This document shows, piece by piece, positions 32,483 to 41,927 of a stretch of DNA of 64,000 bases. Within the stretch, counting starts at the first letter, position 1. Each line of letters begins with the position of its first letter. A program made the position numbers and the translations under genes. Source of the DNA: PMG-095 sp049324695 (lineage in GTDB: Bacteria; Myxococcota_A; Polyangia; Polyangiales; Polyangiaceae). Where the stretch lies: contig JBMOMJ010000048.1 in the NCBI GenBank assembly GCA_049324695.1, forward strand, positions 310,001-374,000, in the 5' to 3' direction. The notes under the pieces are model-generated. The model did not search any database and had not been told where the DNA came from. It saw only the letters and a program-made list of their open reading frames with translations.

Positions 32483-34996
32483 ATGTCGACCGCTTCAACC
32501 GAGACCAACCCAATCGCCTCGCCCAGCCGCGTGGACCTCCCCGTTAGCGGCATGACGTGCGCGACCTGCGTGCGCCGCGTGGAGAAAGCCATCCGCAAGG
32601 TGGCCGGCGTACGGGATGCGACCGTGAACCTGGCCACGAACCGGGCGAGCGTGTCCTACGATCCAGCAGCGACTGCGCCCGATGCGATTGCCAAGGCCAT
32701 CGAAGGGCCTGGCTATGAGGTCCCTCCCACGGCCGCGCCCGGCGCTCCCGTCGAATTGCGAATCGATGGAATGACGTGCGCGGCGTGCGTGCGCCGTGTG
32801 GAGAAGGCGCTGCGAGCGGTGCCCGGAGCGGATGATGTTTCGGTCAACCTGGTCACTCATCGCGCACAGATCCGAAGCAATGGGTCCGTGGAGCTGCCTG
32901 CGCTAGTCGCCGCGGTGAAGAAGGCAGGCTACGACGCGGAGCCACTCCAACACGCGCACTCAGCCACCTCGTTGCGTGCCGATCAAATTGCGCAGCGCGA
33001 GGATTTAGAGCAACGCGCAATTCGGAAGGACTTGATCGTGGCGGCGGTGCTTGCCGTTCCTCTGCTCGTGCTCGCGATGAGCCACGGCGCAATTCCCGGC
33101 TCGGAAACGACCGTAGGCAGATGGCTACATTTCGCGCTGGCGACGCCCATCGTGTTCGGCCCCGGCCGGCGCTTTCTGCGGCTCGCTTGGGCAGCAGCGA
33201 AGCACCGTAGCGCGGACATGAACACGCTCGTTTCCATGGGCGTGCTCTCAGCATGGGTCTACTCGACGGTTGCACTGCTGTTTCCAGGTCTGTTCCCGCA
33301 CGGAGCACACGGCGTGCTGCCACACCTGTACTTCGAAGCTACGGCCGCGATCCTGTGCTTCGTTCTGCTCGGAAAGCTGCTCGAAACTCGAGCGCGCAAG
33401 CGTCTGTCGGACGCCGTGAGTGCGCTGGTGCAGCTCGTCCCCAACACTGCACACCGGCTTCGTTCGAATGGAGAGGAGGACGAGGTGCCGGTGGACGCAC
33501 TCCTGTTGGGAGACCGCGTGATCGTGCGCCCCGGCGAGCGCATCCCGACAGACGGCAGGGTGGTCGAAGGCCAATCGGCGATCGATGAATCCATGCTCAC
33601 GGGTGAAAGTCTACCCGTAGACAAGGCCGAAGGTGCTTCGGTGTACGCCGGCACTCTCAACCAGAGTGGCTCTGTAACCTTCGAGGTTACACGTACGGGT
33701 GGCGACACCGCGCTCGCGCACATCGTAGAGGCGGTGGAACAAGCGCAAGGCTCGCGAGCACCCATTGCTCGTTTGGCTGACGTCGTCAGCGGCTATTTCG
33801 TGCCCGTCGTGATCGCGATCGCCACAGTCGCGATGATGGCCTGGTTCTCCGTTGATCCGACCGCTCACGGCTTTGCCGTCGCCGTCGAGCGATTCGTCGC
33901 AGTCCTGATGATCGCTTGCCCCTGCGCGCTCGGCTTAGCGACGCCAGCAGCCGTGGCGGTCGGAACTGGGCGCGGCGCTGAGCTGGGCATCCTCGTGAAG
34001 GGTGGCGCAGTACTCGAAGCCGCGAGCCACATCAACACGGTGCTGCTCGACAAGACTGGTACCCTGACGGAAGGCAAGCCCGCCCTGACGGATGTGATCG
34101 ATATCTCGGGAAGCGGCGAGCAGTCGCTGTTAAACGAGGTCGCGGCGGTCGAACGCCAAAGCGAGCACCCCGTTGCGCGCGCCATCGTAGAGGGTGCACT
34201 GGCACGCGGCGCTTCAAGCCTGCGAGCCACCGACTTCTCCATGGTCGCTGGTGCTGGCGTGGAGGCGCACGTGGAAGGACGGCGCGTTCGCATCGGAACC
34301 AGCCGCTGGTTGGCGGATGCAGGCATCGCGACGACCTCGTTGGACGCTCGTGCCGAAGAACTGGCGGCCGCGGGGCGCACTCCATCGTTCGTCGCTCGCG
34401 ACGGCAAGCTAGTCGGGCTCATCGCAGTCGCCGACCGACCCACCGCGGAAGCTCGCCGAGCGATTGAGAAACTGAAAGCGCTGGGCGTTGAGGTCGCCAT
34501 GGTCAGCGGCGATCGCAAGAGCACCGCGGACGCCGTCGCCGAGGAACTCGGCATCGAGCGCGTGTTCGCGGAGGTGCGGCCCGAAGACAAGGCGCGATTG
34601 GTAGCCACCGAACGCGAGCGTGGTCGCGTCGTCGCGATGGTCGGTGACGGCATCAACGACGCACCGGCACTCGCTCAGGCGAACGTCGGCATCGCGGTCG
34701 GGACGGGTACCGACATCGCGCTCGCCGCGGCTGACATCGCACTCCTGCGTGGCGGAATTGGTTCGTTGCCTCAAGCTCTCGGACTAGCACGCAGCACCTT
34801 GAGCACGATCCGGCAAAACCTGTTTTGGGCCTTTGCGTTCAACGTGCTCGCCATTCCCCTCGCCGCCGGTGCACTGTATCCGTTCACCGGATTGCTGCTG
34901 TCTCCTGTCGTTGCAAGCGCAGCCATGTCGTTCTCGTCGGTCGCCGTGCTGACCAACTCGTTGCGGCTTCGTCGTTTCGGTCTTAGCTTGAGCTGA
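32483..34996 (+). CDS. copA: P1B-type Cu(I)-exporting ATPase, CopA
   Basis: 837 residues. Two N-terminal HMA domains with MTCATC and MTCAAC (near residues 24 and 98) precede eight predicted membrane helices. The transport site CPCALGLATP is near residue 478, the phosphorylation motif DKTGTLTEGKP near 522, and the hinge GDGINDAPAL near 719. TGE is seen in MLTGESLPVDK. It exports cytoplasmic Cu(I). The ECF sigma gene follows three bases later, so both are co-transcribed. Confidence 0.95.
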   Translation: MSTASTETNPIASPSRVDLPVSGMTCATCVRRVEKAIRKVAGVRDATVNLATNRASVSYDPAATAPDAIAKAIEGPGYEVPPTAAPGAPVELRIDGMTCAACVRRVEKALRAVPGADDVSVNLVTHRAQIRSNGSVELPALVAAVKKAGYDAEPLQHAHSATSLRADQIAQREDLEQRAIRKDLIVAAVLAVPLLVLAMSHGAIPGSETTVGRWLHFALATPIVFGPGRRFLRLAWAAAKHRSADMNTLVSMGVLSAWVYSTVALLFPGLFPHGAHGVLPHLYFEATAAILCFVLLGKLLETRARKRLSDAVSALVQLVPNTAHRLRSNGEEDEVPVDALLLGDRVIVRPGERIPTDGRVVEGQSAIDESMLTGESLPVDKAEGASVYAGTLNQSGSVTFEVTRTGGDTALAHIVEAVEQAQGSRAPIARLADVVSGYFVPVVIAIATVAMMAWFSVDPTAHGFAVAVERFVAVLMIACPCALGLATPAAVAVGTGRGAELGILVKGGAVLEAASHINTVLLDKTGTLTEGKPALTDVIDISGSGEQSLLNEVAAVERQSEHPVARAIVEGALARGASSLRATDFSMVAGAGVEAHVEGRRVRIGTSRWLADAGIATTSLDARAEELAAAGRTPSFVARDGKLVGLIAVADRPTAEARRAIEKLKALGVEVAMVSGDRKSTADAVAEELGIERVFAEVRPEDKARLVATERERGRVVAMVGDGINDAPALAQANVGIAVGTGTDIALAAADIALLRGGIGSLPQALGLARSTLSTIRQNLFWAFAFNVLAIPLAAGALYPFTGLLLSPVVASAAMSFSSVAVLTNSLRLRRFGLSLS

Positions 34997-34999
34997 CGC

Positions 35000-35574
35000 A
35001 TGTGCGCCGAAAACGCATCCATCGAACCGGAGTCGCATCCGAACCCCGAGGTGCTGGCCAAGCTTGTCGAGAGCCACCGCGCGTTTCTCGATTTCGTCCA
35101 GCGACGCGTCGGCGATCGCGACACCGCAGAGGAAATCGTCCAAAGCGCGCTCGTGAGCAACCTCGGTAAGCTCGAAACGGTGCGGGAATCGGCCGTAGGT
35201 TGGTTCTACGCGGTGCTTCGGAACGCAATCGTCGACTACCGCCGGCGCAAGACTACCGCGGACAAACGCCTGCAAGCTTACGCCAGCGATGCCGAGCTGA
35301 ATGCGGCCGACGATGGGGAGCTGCACCAGATCGTGTGCAAGTGCGTCGGCGAGCTCGCAACCACGCTCAAGCCCGAGTACGCCGACGCGCTTCGCCAGAT
35401 CGAGATCGAAGGCCTGCCTGTGAAAGACTACGCCGAGCGCGTCGGCATCTCACCGAGTAATGCGGGTGTCCGCGTGTTTCGCGCGCGCGAAGCCCTTCAC
35501 AAGCAGGTCGTTCGCTCGTGCGGTACGTGTGCCACGCACGGCTGTGTCGACTGCACGTGCGGTAGCTCGCCGGG

Positions 35575-35578
<4 letters not shown>
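35000..35578 (+). CDS. corE: CorE-like ECF sigma factor with Cys-rich tail
   Basis: 192 residues. Region 2 (residues 22-90) and region 4 (about 120-170, with KDYAERVGISPSNAGVRVFRA) of an ECF sigma factor are present. There is no anti-sigma gene; instead the protein ends in a cysteine-rich tail, RSCGTCATHGCVDCTCG (Cys174, 177, 182, 185, 187) plus CKC at 113-115. This is the CorE type known from Myxococcus, where the Cys domain senses copper redox state. It follows copA by three bases, giving autoregulation if it recognises the TGTAAT-N16-CGTC promoter. Confidence 0.85.
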
Positions 35579-35979
<401 letters not shown>

Positions 35980-36225
35980 GGTATCCTCCTCCTTCGAGGG
36001 AGGCAGTGTGCGTGCCAGGACGACTTGAGGGCGTTTCGTAGGCGTTTGCTTCAGGGCGCCGCGGCACGCTTCGCGCCACCACGTCCCAGTGCGGCGGCCC
36101 TGTTCGCCGTCACCGTCCTGAGTGAGCCACGGATCGTAACCGCGCCTGTTACTTCGGCTTTTTGACGGCGGCGCTGCGCGGGCGAGCGAGTCACGCTTCG
36201 AGCGTCTGCCGCCTAGAAAGGCTGA

Positions 36226-36244
36226 GAAGGGCGCATCGCCCTTC
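36226..36244. promoter_or_regulatory. Perfect 8-bp inverted repeat before the 36260 gene
   Basis: GAAGGGCG (36226-36233), loop CAT, CGCCCTTC (36237-36244), ending just before the Shine-Dalgarno CAGGAG. It could be an operator or an RNA hairpin that affects translation. Confidence 0.4.
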
Positions 36245-36259
36245 CAGGAGAACTCAGCC

Positions 36260-36676
36260 ATGTCCACTCGTAGGATCGTTCCAGTCATCGCTTTAGCGCT
36301 CGCTTCCGTTGCGCCGACGCTCGCCTGGGCCGGACCGACGACGCACGCGGGCTGCGCTTTCCGAGAGCATCAGGTCACCGCCGTGAAGCCCTACAAGGTC
36401 GAAGAGAGGATCGGCCGCGGTTCGATCCACCGCCTGAAAGGCGCAGAGATCTACGTGCGGGCCGAGAACGGCCTGACCGCCCAGTGGTTGCAGCTGACCT
36501 TGCAAGAGCACATCGCACGCATGAACGGCGCGGCGAAAGGCGCTTGCGCGCTCGGCGTGAGCGACATTCGTGTCGATGTGCAGCCCGCGGGCGCGGGATT
36601 CGCAGTCAAGCTCATCGCAAAGGACCCGGCTCGAGCAGAAGAGGTCCTGCGCCGCGCTGAGGCGCTCGTTCGCTGA
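36260..36676 (+). CDS. Exported protein of a three-member copper-island family (copy 1)
   Basis: 138 residues with a signal peptide ending AWA. The mature domain has GLTAQWLQ (near 74), HIAR, CALGV and GAGFAVKLIAKDP, with a final helix EEVLRRAEALV. The same order appears in the genes at 48240 (GLTAEWLR, HIS, CPLGV, GTGFWVQLQAKD) and 58182 (GMTAEWLQ, HLAR, CPLEL, GDGFAVNI). A conserved His and Cys could bind metal. I do not recognise the family. Periplasmic copper binding is inferred from location. Confidence 0.7.
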   Translation: MSTRRIVPVIALALASVAPTLAWAGPTTHAGCAFREHQVTAVKPYKVEERIGRGSIHRLKGAEIYVRAENGLTAQWLQLTLQEHIARMNGAAKGACALGVSDIRVDVQPAGAGFAVKLIAKDPARAEEVLRRAEALVR

Positions 36677-36730
36677 AAGCTTTGCGACTAGGCTGGCGCG
36701 GCTTGCCGATCACAGCCTGGCCCTTGAACG

Positions 36731-37258
36731 ATGAGCAATGAGGCGAACCCGGACCTAGATGCACTGGTCGCGCGCTTGGCGGACGGAGACCGATCGGCTT
36801 TTACACCTGCGTTTCAATTGCTCTGGCCACGAGTGCGCGACCTATGTCGCAGCATGCTCAAGAACGAAGCCGATGCCGCGGATGCCGCTCAGCAATCGCT
36901 TGAAAGGATCTTAACGCGCTCGGCCGAATATGATCGAGCTCGGCCGGCGCTCCCGTGGGCGCTGGGCATCGCTGCTTGGGAATGCCGCACGGCGCTTCGA
37001 AAGCGCGGGCGGCGGCGTGAGCTACCGGACGAAGCCGCGCCGGAGGCTCGACAATCCGAAGAAGACTTTGCCGAGCGACAGCTGATTCAACGAGCGGTGC
37101 AAGCCATGGGCGAGCTCTCTCCAATGGACCAGGAAACCTTGGTGGCGACCTTCTTCGACGAGGCCGCCACGGCTAGCGGCGCAACGCTGCGCAAGCGCCG
37201 CGAGCGAGCTTTGACGAGGTTACGCGACGCATTCAAGAGGCTCTATGGACTTGACTAA
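36731..37258 (+). CDS. ECF-type sigma factor
   Basis: 175 residues. Region 2 (LLWPRVRDLCRSMLKNEADAADAAQQ, residues about 28-55) and a degenerate region 4 (about 120-170, LSPMDQETLVATFFDEA then ATLRKRRERALTRLRD) are visible. It overlaps by 14 bases the gene for a Cys-rich membrane protein, the layout of a sigma/anti-sigma pair. Metal-responsive regulation is inferred. Confidence 0.75.
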   Translation: MSNEANPDLDALVARLADGDRSAFTPAFQLLWPRVRDLCRSMLKNEADAADAAQQSLERILTRSAEYDRARPALPWALGIAAWECRTALRKRGRRRELPDEAAPEARQSEEDFAERQLIQRAVQAMGELSPMDQETLVATFFDEAATASGATLRKRRERALTRLRDAFKRLYGLD

Positions 37259-37796
37259 CCTGCAAGCGGTCGAAAAGCGAGCTCGGCGGAAGTACGAGTG
37301 GGCCCGCGTGCGCCGCGCAGTGCTCGGCTTCAGTCCAGCTTTGGTCGTTGTCGCAGCTGCAGCCTTGAACGCGCGGCATCCAGGCTCCGCAGCGGCGTTC
37401 GGCATCGCGATGTTCGCGGCGGGCGTTCTCTTGCTCTGGTACGGCCGTGACCTCAGACGCGCTGTGCTCCCAGGCTTGGCACTGGGCATCCTCCCCCTCG
37501 TGCTCGCATTGTGCGCCAACCATGTGCACAGCTGCAGCGGCACGATGTGCATGAGCTGGTGCGTGCCCGCGTGCACCGTCGGTGGACTGGGTGCGGGCAT
37601 TGGCGTCGGCATCATCGGTCACCGCGCTCGCCGGAGCATCGGGTATTGGGCTGGAGCGTCAGCGTTGACTCTCCTCACGGGCGCGATGGGCTGCAGCTGC
37701 GCCGGTTACGCGGGCGTGCTCGGCTTGGTCGCCGGGTTCGCACTCGGGATCGCGCCGGAGCTCGTTCGCTCTTTTATCGCTCGCCGACAGCACTAG
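37245..37796 (+). CDS. Cys-rich polytopic membrane protein, putative anti-sigma factor
   Basis: 183 residues. A short basic N terminus (residues 1-25) is followed by about six hydrophobic helices. A loop near residues 88-106 contains HVHSCSGTMCMSWCVPAC, and another carries GCSCAG, so the protein could bind metal in the membrane or periplasm. Coupled translation with the ECF gene suggests it holds that sigma factor until metal binds. It lacks a recognised zinc-binding anti-sigma domain. Confidence 0.6.
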   Translation: MDLTNLQAVEKRARRKYEWARVRRAVLGFSPALVVVAAAALNARHPGSAAAFGIAMFAAGVLLLWYGRDLRRAVLPGLALGILPLVLALCANHVHSCSGTMCMSWCVPACTVGGLGAGIGVGIIGHRARRSIGYWAGASALTLLTGAMGCSCAGYAGVLGLVAGFALGIAPELVRSFIARRQH

Positions 37797-37961
37797 TCGA
37801 CCAACCGCGCCCGGGCCCGTCACGAGGAAAGCCATTTCCGCCTATCCGGCTCGAACAGCAACCTGCCCGCGGCGATCGCCGTGACCTTTGCCGTTACGCG
37901 TAACCGGCGCGGTCACTGTTCCGTTCGCAGCCTTCCAAACCATACTCGCGCGCGCATTCGA

Positions 37962-39440
37962 ATGACCGCCTCGTCCAGCTTGCCCCCTCGTCGCATCGCC
38001 CGCCGGGTGGCGCTCGTCTTCCTGGTGGTGTTGGCGCTTCTGGGAACCGCGTTGCTTGCGACGGTTCGCACCTTCAGGCAGCTGTCCGTAGCCGAGCAAG
38101 AGGCTGCAGCCCTCGACTTCGCAAAGCACACCGGGCACAACGTCGCCGGACTGGTTCGCGAGCAATACATTCACCAGGCCCATACAATCATTGCCTGGGA
38201 CCGTTCGCACGTTGCGCACTACCAGCATGCCGCGGAAGAAGCCAAGCAGGCAACGCTGCGCTTGTTGGCGGTGCCGCTCATCCCGAGCGAGCAGGCTGAG
38301 GCGCAGCAGATCGCGGCTCTGGTCGACCGGATCGATAGGGACTTCGCACAACAAATCCTTCCAGCAATCGACGCGGGAGACCATGCGCGCGTTGCCGAGC
38401 TTCACGAAGGAACCGAGCAGCAAGTAGACAGGGTGGTGCGCCTGAGCGAAGCGCTCAACCGGAAACTCGAAGAGCGGGCGATGGAAGCAAGCGCCGTCGA
38501 GGAGCGACTTGGGCGCGACGCCGCGGTACTAGTGATCGGGTGCTTTGCGTTGGCCATCGTCGTGACCGGCGCGGGTTGGCTCGTCATCGGCCAATCCATC
38601 CTGCGACGCCTGTCCGACCTTCGCGCGGCTGCGCTCAAGCTTGCTAGCGGAAATCTTGACGTGCGCGTTCCCGTCCGCGGCACCGATGAGGTGGCCGATC
38701 TGGCGTCGACATTCAACGACATGGCGGCATCGCTCGCGAGCAAGCAGGAGAGCTTGCTGCGCGCACAACGCCTTGCAGCAATTGGGCAGGTTGCTGCCGG
38801 CGTCGCGCACGAAATCAACAATCCGCTCGGTGTGATCCTCGGCTATGTGACGCTGCTGCAACGACCCCAAGCACCTCCAGATGGCCTGCGAATCATCGAA
38901 GACGAAGTGCGTCAGTGCCAGCGCATCGTGCAGGGGCTTTTGGACTTAGCGAAGCCAGCGGGCAACCGGCGCGACCCGGTCGACCTGACTGAGCTTGCCC
39001 GCGATGCAGTTGAACGCTTGCAAGAGGGCGGCAAGCTCGCTCGACGTCGAGTCGAGCTTCCGCAGCTGGAGTTGAGCTCGCTTGCTGTGGGCGATGCATC
39101 CGCGCTCCGCCAGGTCGTGTCCAATCTCCTGCAAAACGCTCTGGAAGCCACCGCCGACGACGGCGCGATCGTTGTGGAGGCTCGCGAGTCAAACGACGCG
39201 GTCGAACTTCAAGTTACAGATGACGGGCCCGGAATGTCTGAAGACACGCGCCGAAAAGCGTTCGACCCGTTCTTCACAACGAAGGCGACTGGAACTGGGC
39301 TTGGACTCGCGATCTCTCATGCCATCGTGGCGGCGCATGAAGGCGCGATCACTCTCACCTCGGAGCCAGGCAAAGGAACGCACGCCATCGTGCGGCTGCC
39401 TCGCTACACACCAGTCCCGGAAAGGGCAGGTGGCGCGTGA
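37962..39440 (+). CDS. Sensor histidine kinase
   Basis: 492 residues from ATG 37962. One membrane helix near residues 15-38, a helical periplasmic sensor of about 160 residues (four-helix-bundle-like), a second helix near 190-212, a HAMP domain (LASGNLDVRVPVRGTDE), HisKA with the phosphorylated His in VAHEINNPLG, and HATPase_c with NLLQNALEA, DDGPGMS and GTGLGLAI. No Cys or Met-rich sensor loop is obvious. Its stop overlaps the response regulator start (GTGA). Copper sensing is inferred from location. Confidence 0.9.
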   Translation: MTASSSLPPRRIARRVALVFLVVLALLGTALLATVRTFRQLSVAEQEAAALDFAKHTGHNVAGLVREQYIHQAHTIIAWDRSHVAHYQHAAEEAKQATLRLLAVPLIPSEQAEAQQIAALVDRIDRDFAQQILPAIDAGDHARVAELHEGTEQQVDRVVRLSEALNRKLEERAMEASAVEERLGRDAAVLVIGCFALAIVVTGAGWLVIGQSILRRLSDLRAAALKLASGNLDVRVPVRGTDEVADLASTFNDMAASLASKQESLLRAQRLAAIGQVAAGVAHEINNPLGVILGYVTLLQRPQAPPDGLRIIEDEVRQCQRIVQGLLDLAKPAGNRRDPVDLTELARDAVERLQEGGKLARRRVELPQLELSSLAVGDASALRQVVSNLLQNALEATADDGAIVVEARESNDAVELQVTDDGPGMSEDTRRKAFDPFFTTKATGTGLGLAISHAIVAAHEGAITLTSEPGKGTHAIVRLPRYTPVPERAGGA

Positions 39441-40813
39441 AAACTCGCGTGCTCGTAGTCGACGACAAGGAAAATGTCGTCAGCATGTTGAAAAGCGTGT
39501 TGGGAGGTTCGTGCGATGTGACCACGGCGGCCGACGGACAGCGCGCGCTCGCACTGGCGTTGAACGGTGACTTTGACGTCGTGCTGTCGGACATTCGCAT
39601 GCCCGGCGCCGACGGGTTCACGCTATTGAACGAGCTCAAACGCGCACGTCCGGACGTCGAAATCGTGCTGATGACCGCCTTCGGCACGGTCGAAAAAGCG
39701 GTGGAGGCAATCAAGGCCGGCGCATACGACTATCTCACGAAGCCCTTCGAGCCCGACGACGCCTTGCTCACCATCGAGCGAGCGGCGGAGCGCCGACGCC
39801 TACGTCGCGAGACGCAGGAGCTCCGCGCCGCCCTGGATGCCACGCATTCGTTCGAACGCCTCGCTGGACGCACGCCGCAAATGCACAAGGTGTTCGAGCT
39901 GCTCCGCCGCGCGGCTAGTAAAGACGTGAGCGTACTCATCACTGGAGAGCGCGGCACGGGCAAGCAACTCGCTGCGCGGGCAATTCACCGTGCCAGCATG
40001 CGCCGTAACATGCCCTTCATCGTGGTGAACTGTGCCGCGGTGCCAGAGCAAGTTCTGGAAGCCGAGCCATTCCTAGAGGCCGAGCCGCCCTCGAAGCCGA
40101 GCGGGGTCGAACCAAATGTGGGCGAGCAAGTGACCCTCCTGCTCGACGAAGTCGATGAACTCTCTCCGCCCCTGCAGGCGAGATTGACGCGTGGACTGCA
40201 AGAGCGCGCCGCTCGGGGGGCCGATCGCATGGCTTCGTTCCGCGTGCGACTGCTTGCAACTACGAGCGTGGACTTGAAAGAGGCGATCGCCGCGGGTCGC
40301 TTTCGCGAAGATCTGTTCTATCAACTCAACGTACTGCGCATTCATCTGCCACCGCTGCGCGAGCGGAAGGAGGACATCCCGCTGCTGGCTGCTGCCTTTG
40401 TCGAAGCGCATGGGCGCAGGTACGACAGCCAGGTCGAGGGTTTCACGCCAGAGGCACTTTCGGCGCTCATGCGTTACACGTGGCCGGGAAACGTTCGCGA
40501 GCTCGAGAACTCCATTGAGCGCGCGCTCGCGGTGATCGACGGCCCACGTATCCCCGTCGAGGCTCTTCCGGACGAAGTGCGCGGAACGAAGCCAGAGCAC
40601 GGACTTTCCGGTCTCGTGCAGCTCACCTACCGCGATGCGGTGGAGCTCGCGCGCGAACGCGCCTCGAGGGAGTACCTAATCGCACTCATGCGCGAATTTA
40701 GCGGCAGCGTGACGGCGGCTGCGGAGCGTGCCGGCATCGAGCGCGAAAGCCTGCACCGACTGCTCAAGCGCTACGGCCTGCGCTCGAACGAGTTCAAAAC
40801 CGGGGACAGCTGA
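39437..40813 (+). CDS. NtrC-family response regulator lacking GAFTGA
   Basis: 458 residues, GTG start overlapping the kinase stop. Receiver domain 1-120 (VVDDKE, phospho-acceptor in LSDIRMPG, FGTVEKA, TKPF). An AAA+ domain follows with Walker A GERGTGK, Walker B TLLLDEVD and FREDLFYQLNV, then a Fis-type HTH (SVTAAAERAGIERESLHRLL). The sigma54-contact loop GAFTGA is missing: the stretch between NCAAVPEQ and the Walker B is shortened and Pro/Glu-rich. It may therefore act without sigma54, like TyrR-type proteins. Confidence 0.85.
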   Translation: MKTRVLVVDDKENVVSMLKSVLGGSCDVTTAADGQRALALALNGDFDVVLSDIRMPGADGFTLLNELKRARPDVEIVLMTAFGTVEKAVEAIKAGAYDYLTKPFEPDDALLTIERAAERRRLRRETQELRAALDATHSFERLAGRTPQMHKVFELLRRAASKDVSVLITGERGTGKQLAARAIHRASMRRNMPFIVVNCAAVPEQVLEAEPFLEAEPPSKPSGVEPNVGEQVTLLLDEVDELSPPLQARLTRGLQERAARGADRMASFRVRLLATTSVDLKEAIAAGRFREDLFYQLNVLRIHLPPLRERKEDIPLLAAAFVEAHGRRYDSQVEGFTPEALSALMRYTWPGNVRELENSIERALAVIDGPRIPVEALPDEVRGTKPEHGLSGLVQLTYRDAVELARERASREYLIALMREFSGSVTAAAERAGIERESLHRLLKRYGLRSNEFKTGDS

Positions 40814-41662
40814 TCACCCCGCCGGCTTGTCTTCGGCTCCTGTTCCGGATGCATGCGTCCCGCCGGACGCGACCGGAGAACTGGGTGCGATCACGGATGC
40901 CGAAGTGCTCGACTTGGCAAACGCGGGAGATACGGGGCCCTGCGATTTTGGAAGCTTCTCCTTCAGGAGAGCAAATGCGGCGTCTGGGCTATCGACAAAC
41001 CGGAAGAGCTCGAGATCGGACGCGTCGATCATTCCGTGCCGAACCAGCGCGTCGAAGTTGATGACTTCACGCCAGTACGACGGACCGTAGAGCAGCACGG
41101 GGATGTCGCGATCGAGCTTTCGGGTTTGGCATAGCGTCAGCACCTCCATCATTTCGTCGAGCGTGCCGAAGCCACCCGGAAACACGATCAGTGCGCGCGC
41201 CAGATGCGAAAACCAGAGCTTTCGCATGAAGAAGTAATGAAACTCGAGCGATAGGCCGGGAGAGATGAACGGGTTCGGTCGCTGCTCATGGGGCAACCCG
41301 ATGTTGAGGCCAATCGTCCGTCCACCAGCATCAGCTGCACCGCGGTTGGCGGCCTCCATGATACCGCCACCACCTCCTGAGCAAACTACGAACCTGCAGC
41401 AGCCAGGCAGCGTTTGCGACCACTGTGTCAGCCGCCGCGCAAGCTCGCGTGCCTCGGCGTAGTAGCAACCGAGTGGGCCTTCTTCCCTCAAACGAGCGGA
41501 GCCAAAGAACACGACGGTGTCGTGAATCTGCTCGCGCTTGAAGCGGTAGAGCGGCTCCAGGTACTCGGCGAGAATTCGCAGCGGCCGGCCATCGTCGCTA
41601 TCGAGGAAGCCACCATTCCTGTACGCGAGTCCCGATGCTTCGCCCGAATCGTTCGTGTTCAT
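40814..41662 (-). CDS. LOG-family nucleotide phosphoribohydrolase-like protein
   Basis: 282 residues. The LOG motif PGGFGTLDEMMEVL (near 162-175) and SGGGGGIMEAANRGA (near 95) mark a lysine-decarboxylase-like/LOG protein that usually releases bases from nucleoside monophosphates. A Ser/Pro/Ala-rich tail of about 40 residues follows. The gene is exactly convergent with the response regulator: their stops abut. A CsoR-like box lies 54-68 bases upstream of its start. Confidence 0.85.
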   Translation of the reverse strand: MNTNDSGEASGLAYRNGGFLDSDDGRPLRILAEYLEPLYRFKREQIHDTVVFFGSARLREEGPLGCYYAEARELARRLTQWSQTLPGCCRFVVCSGGGGGIMEAANRGAADAGGRTIGLNIGLPHEQRPNPFISPGLSLEFHYFFMRKLWFSHLARALIVFPGGFGTLDEMMEVLTLCQTRKLDRDIPVLLYGPSYWREVINFDALVRHGMIDASDLELFRFVDSPDAAFALLKEKLPKSQGPVSPAFAKSSTSASVIAPSSPVASGGTHASGTGAEDKPAG

Positions 41663-41715
41663 CGTTCTTCTCGCGATGCAAAAAGAAGGCCCTCTGCGGG
41701 CGTGCTTCTAGGCGA

Positions 41716-41730
41716 ACTCCCCGGGGGTAT
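41716..41730 (-). promoter_or_regulatory. CsoR-like operator A
   Basis: Minus strand reads ATACCCC-CGGG-GAGT. It lies 54-68 bases before the LOG gene and in the shared intergenic region with the copper ATPase at 41928. Confidence 0.5.
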
Positions 41731-41900
41731 CCCGGACCGCGCCGGCGGGAAACGCGAAATTACTGCGTAGTGAACTCGCCACCAGCGCAAGGGGTGCGCT
41801 CAAGTGAGAGCGCGCTCTCGCGCCAGCGGTAGAACACCTGCGCCGGGCGCCGCGAAACCCGCGTGATGCGCCCGTAGCTGCAAGTGGCACAGCCGGTGCT

Positions 41901-41918
41901 TATACCCCGCGGGAGTAC
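41901..41918 (+). promoter_or_regulatory. CsoR-like operator B
   Basis: TATACCCCGCGGGAGTAC contains ATACCCC-GCGG-GAGT. It ends ten bases before the ATPase start codon, next to the Shine-Dalgarno GGAG, so a bound repressor would block transcription near its start. Confidence 0.6.
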
Positions 41919-41927
41919 GGAGTTCGC

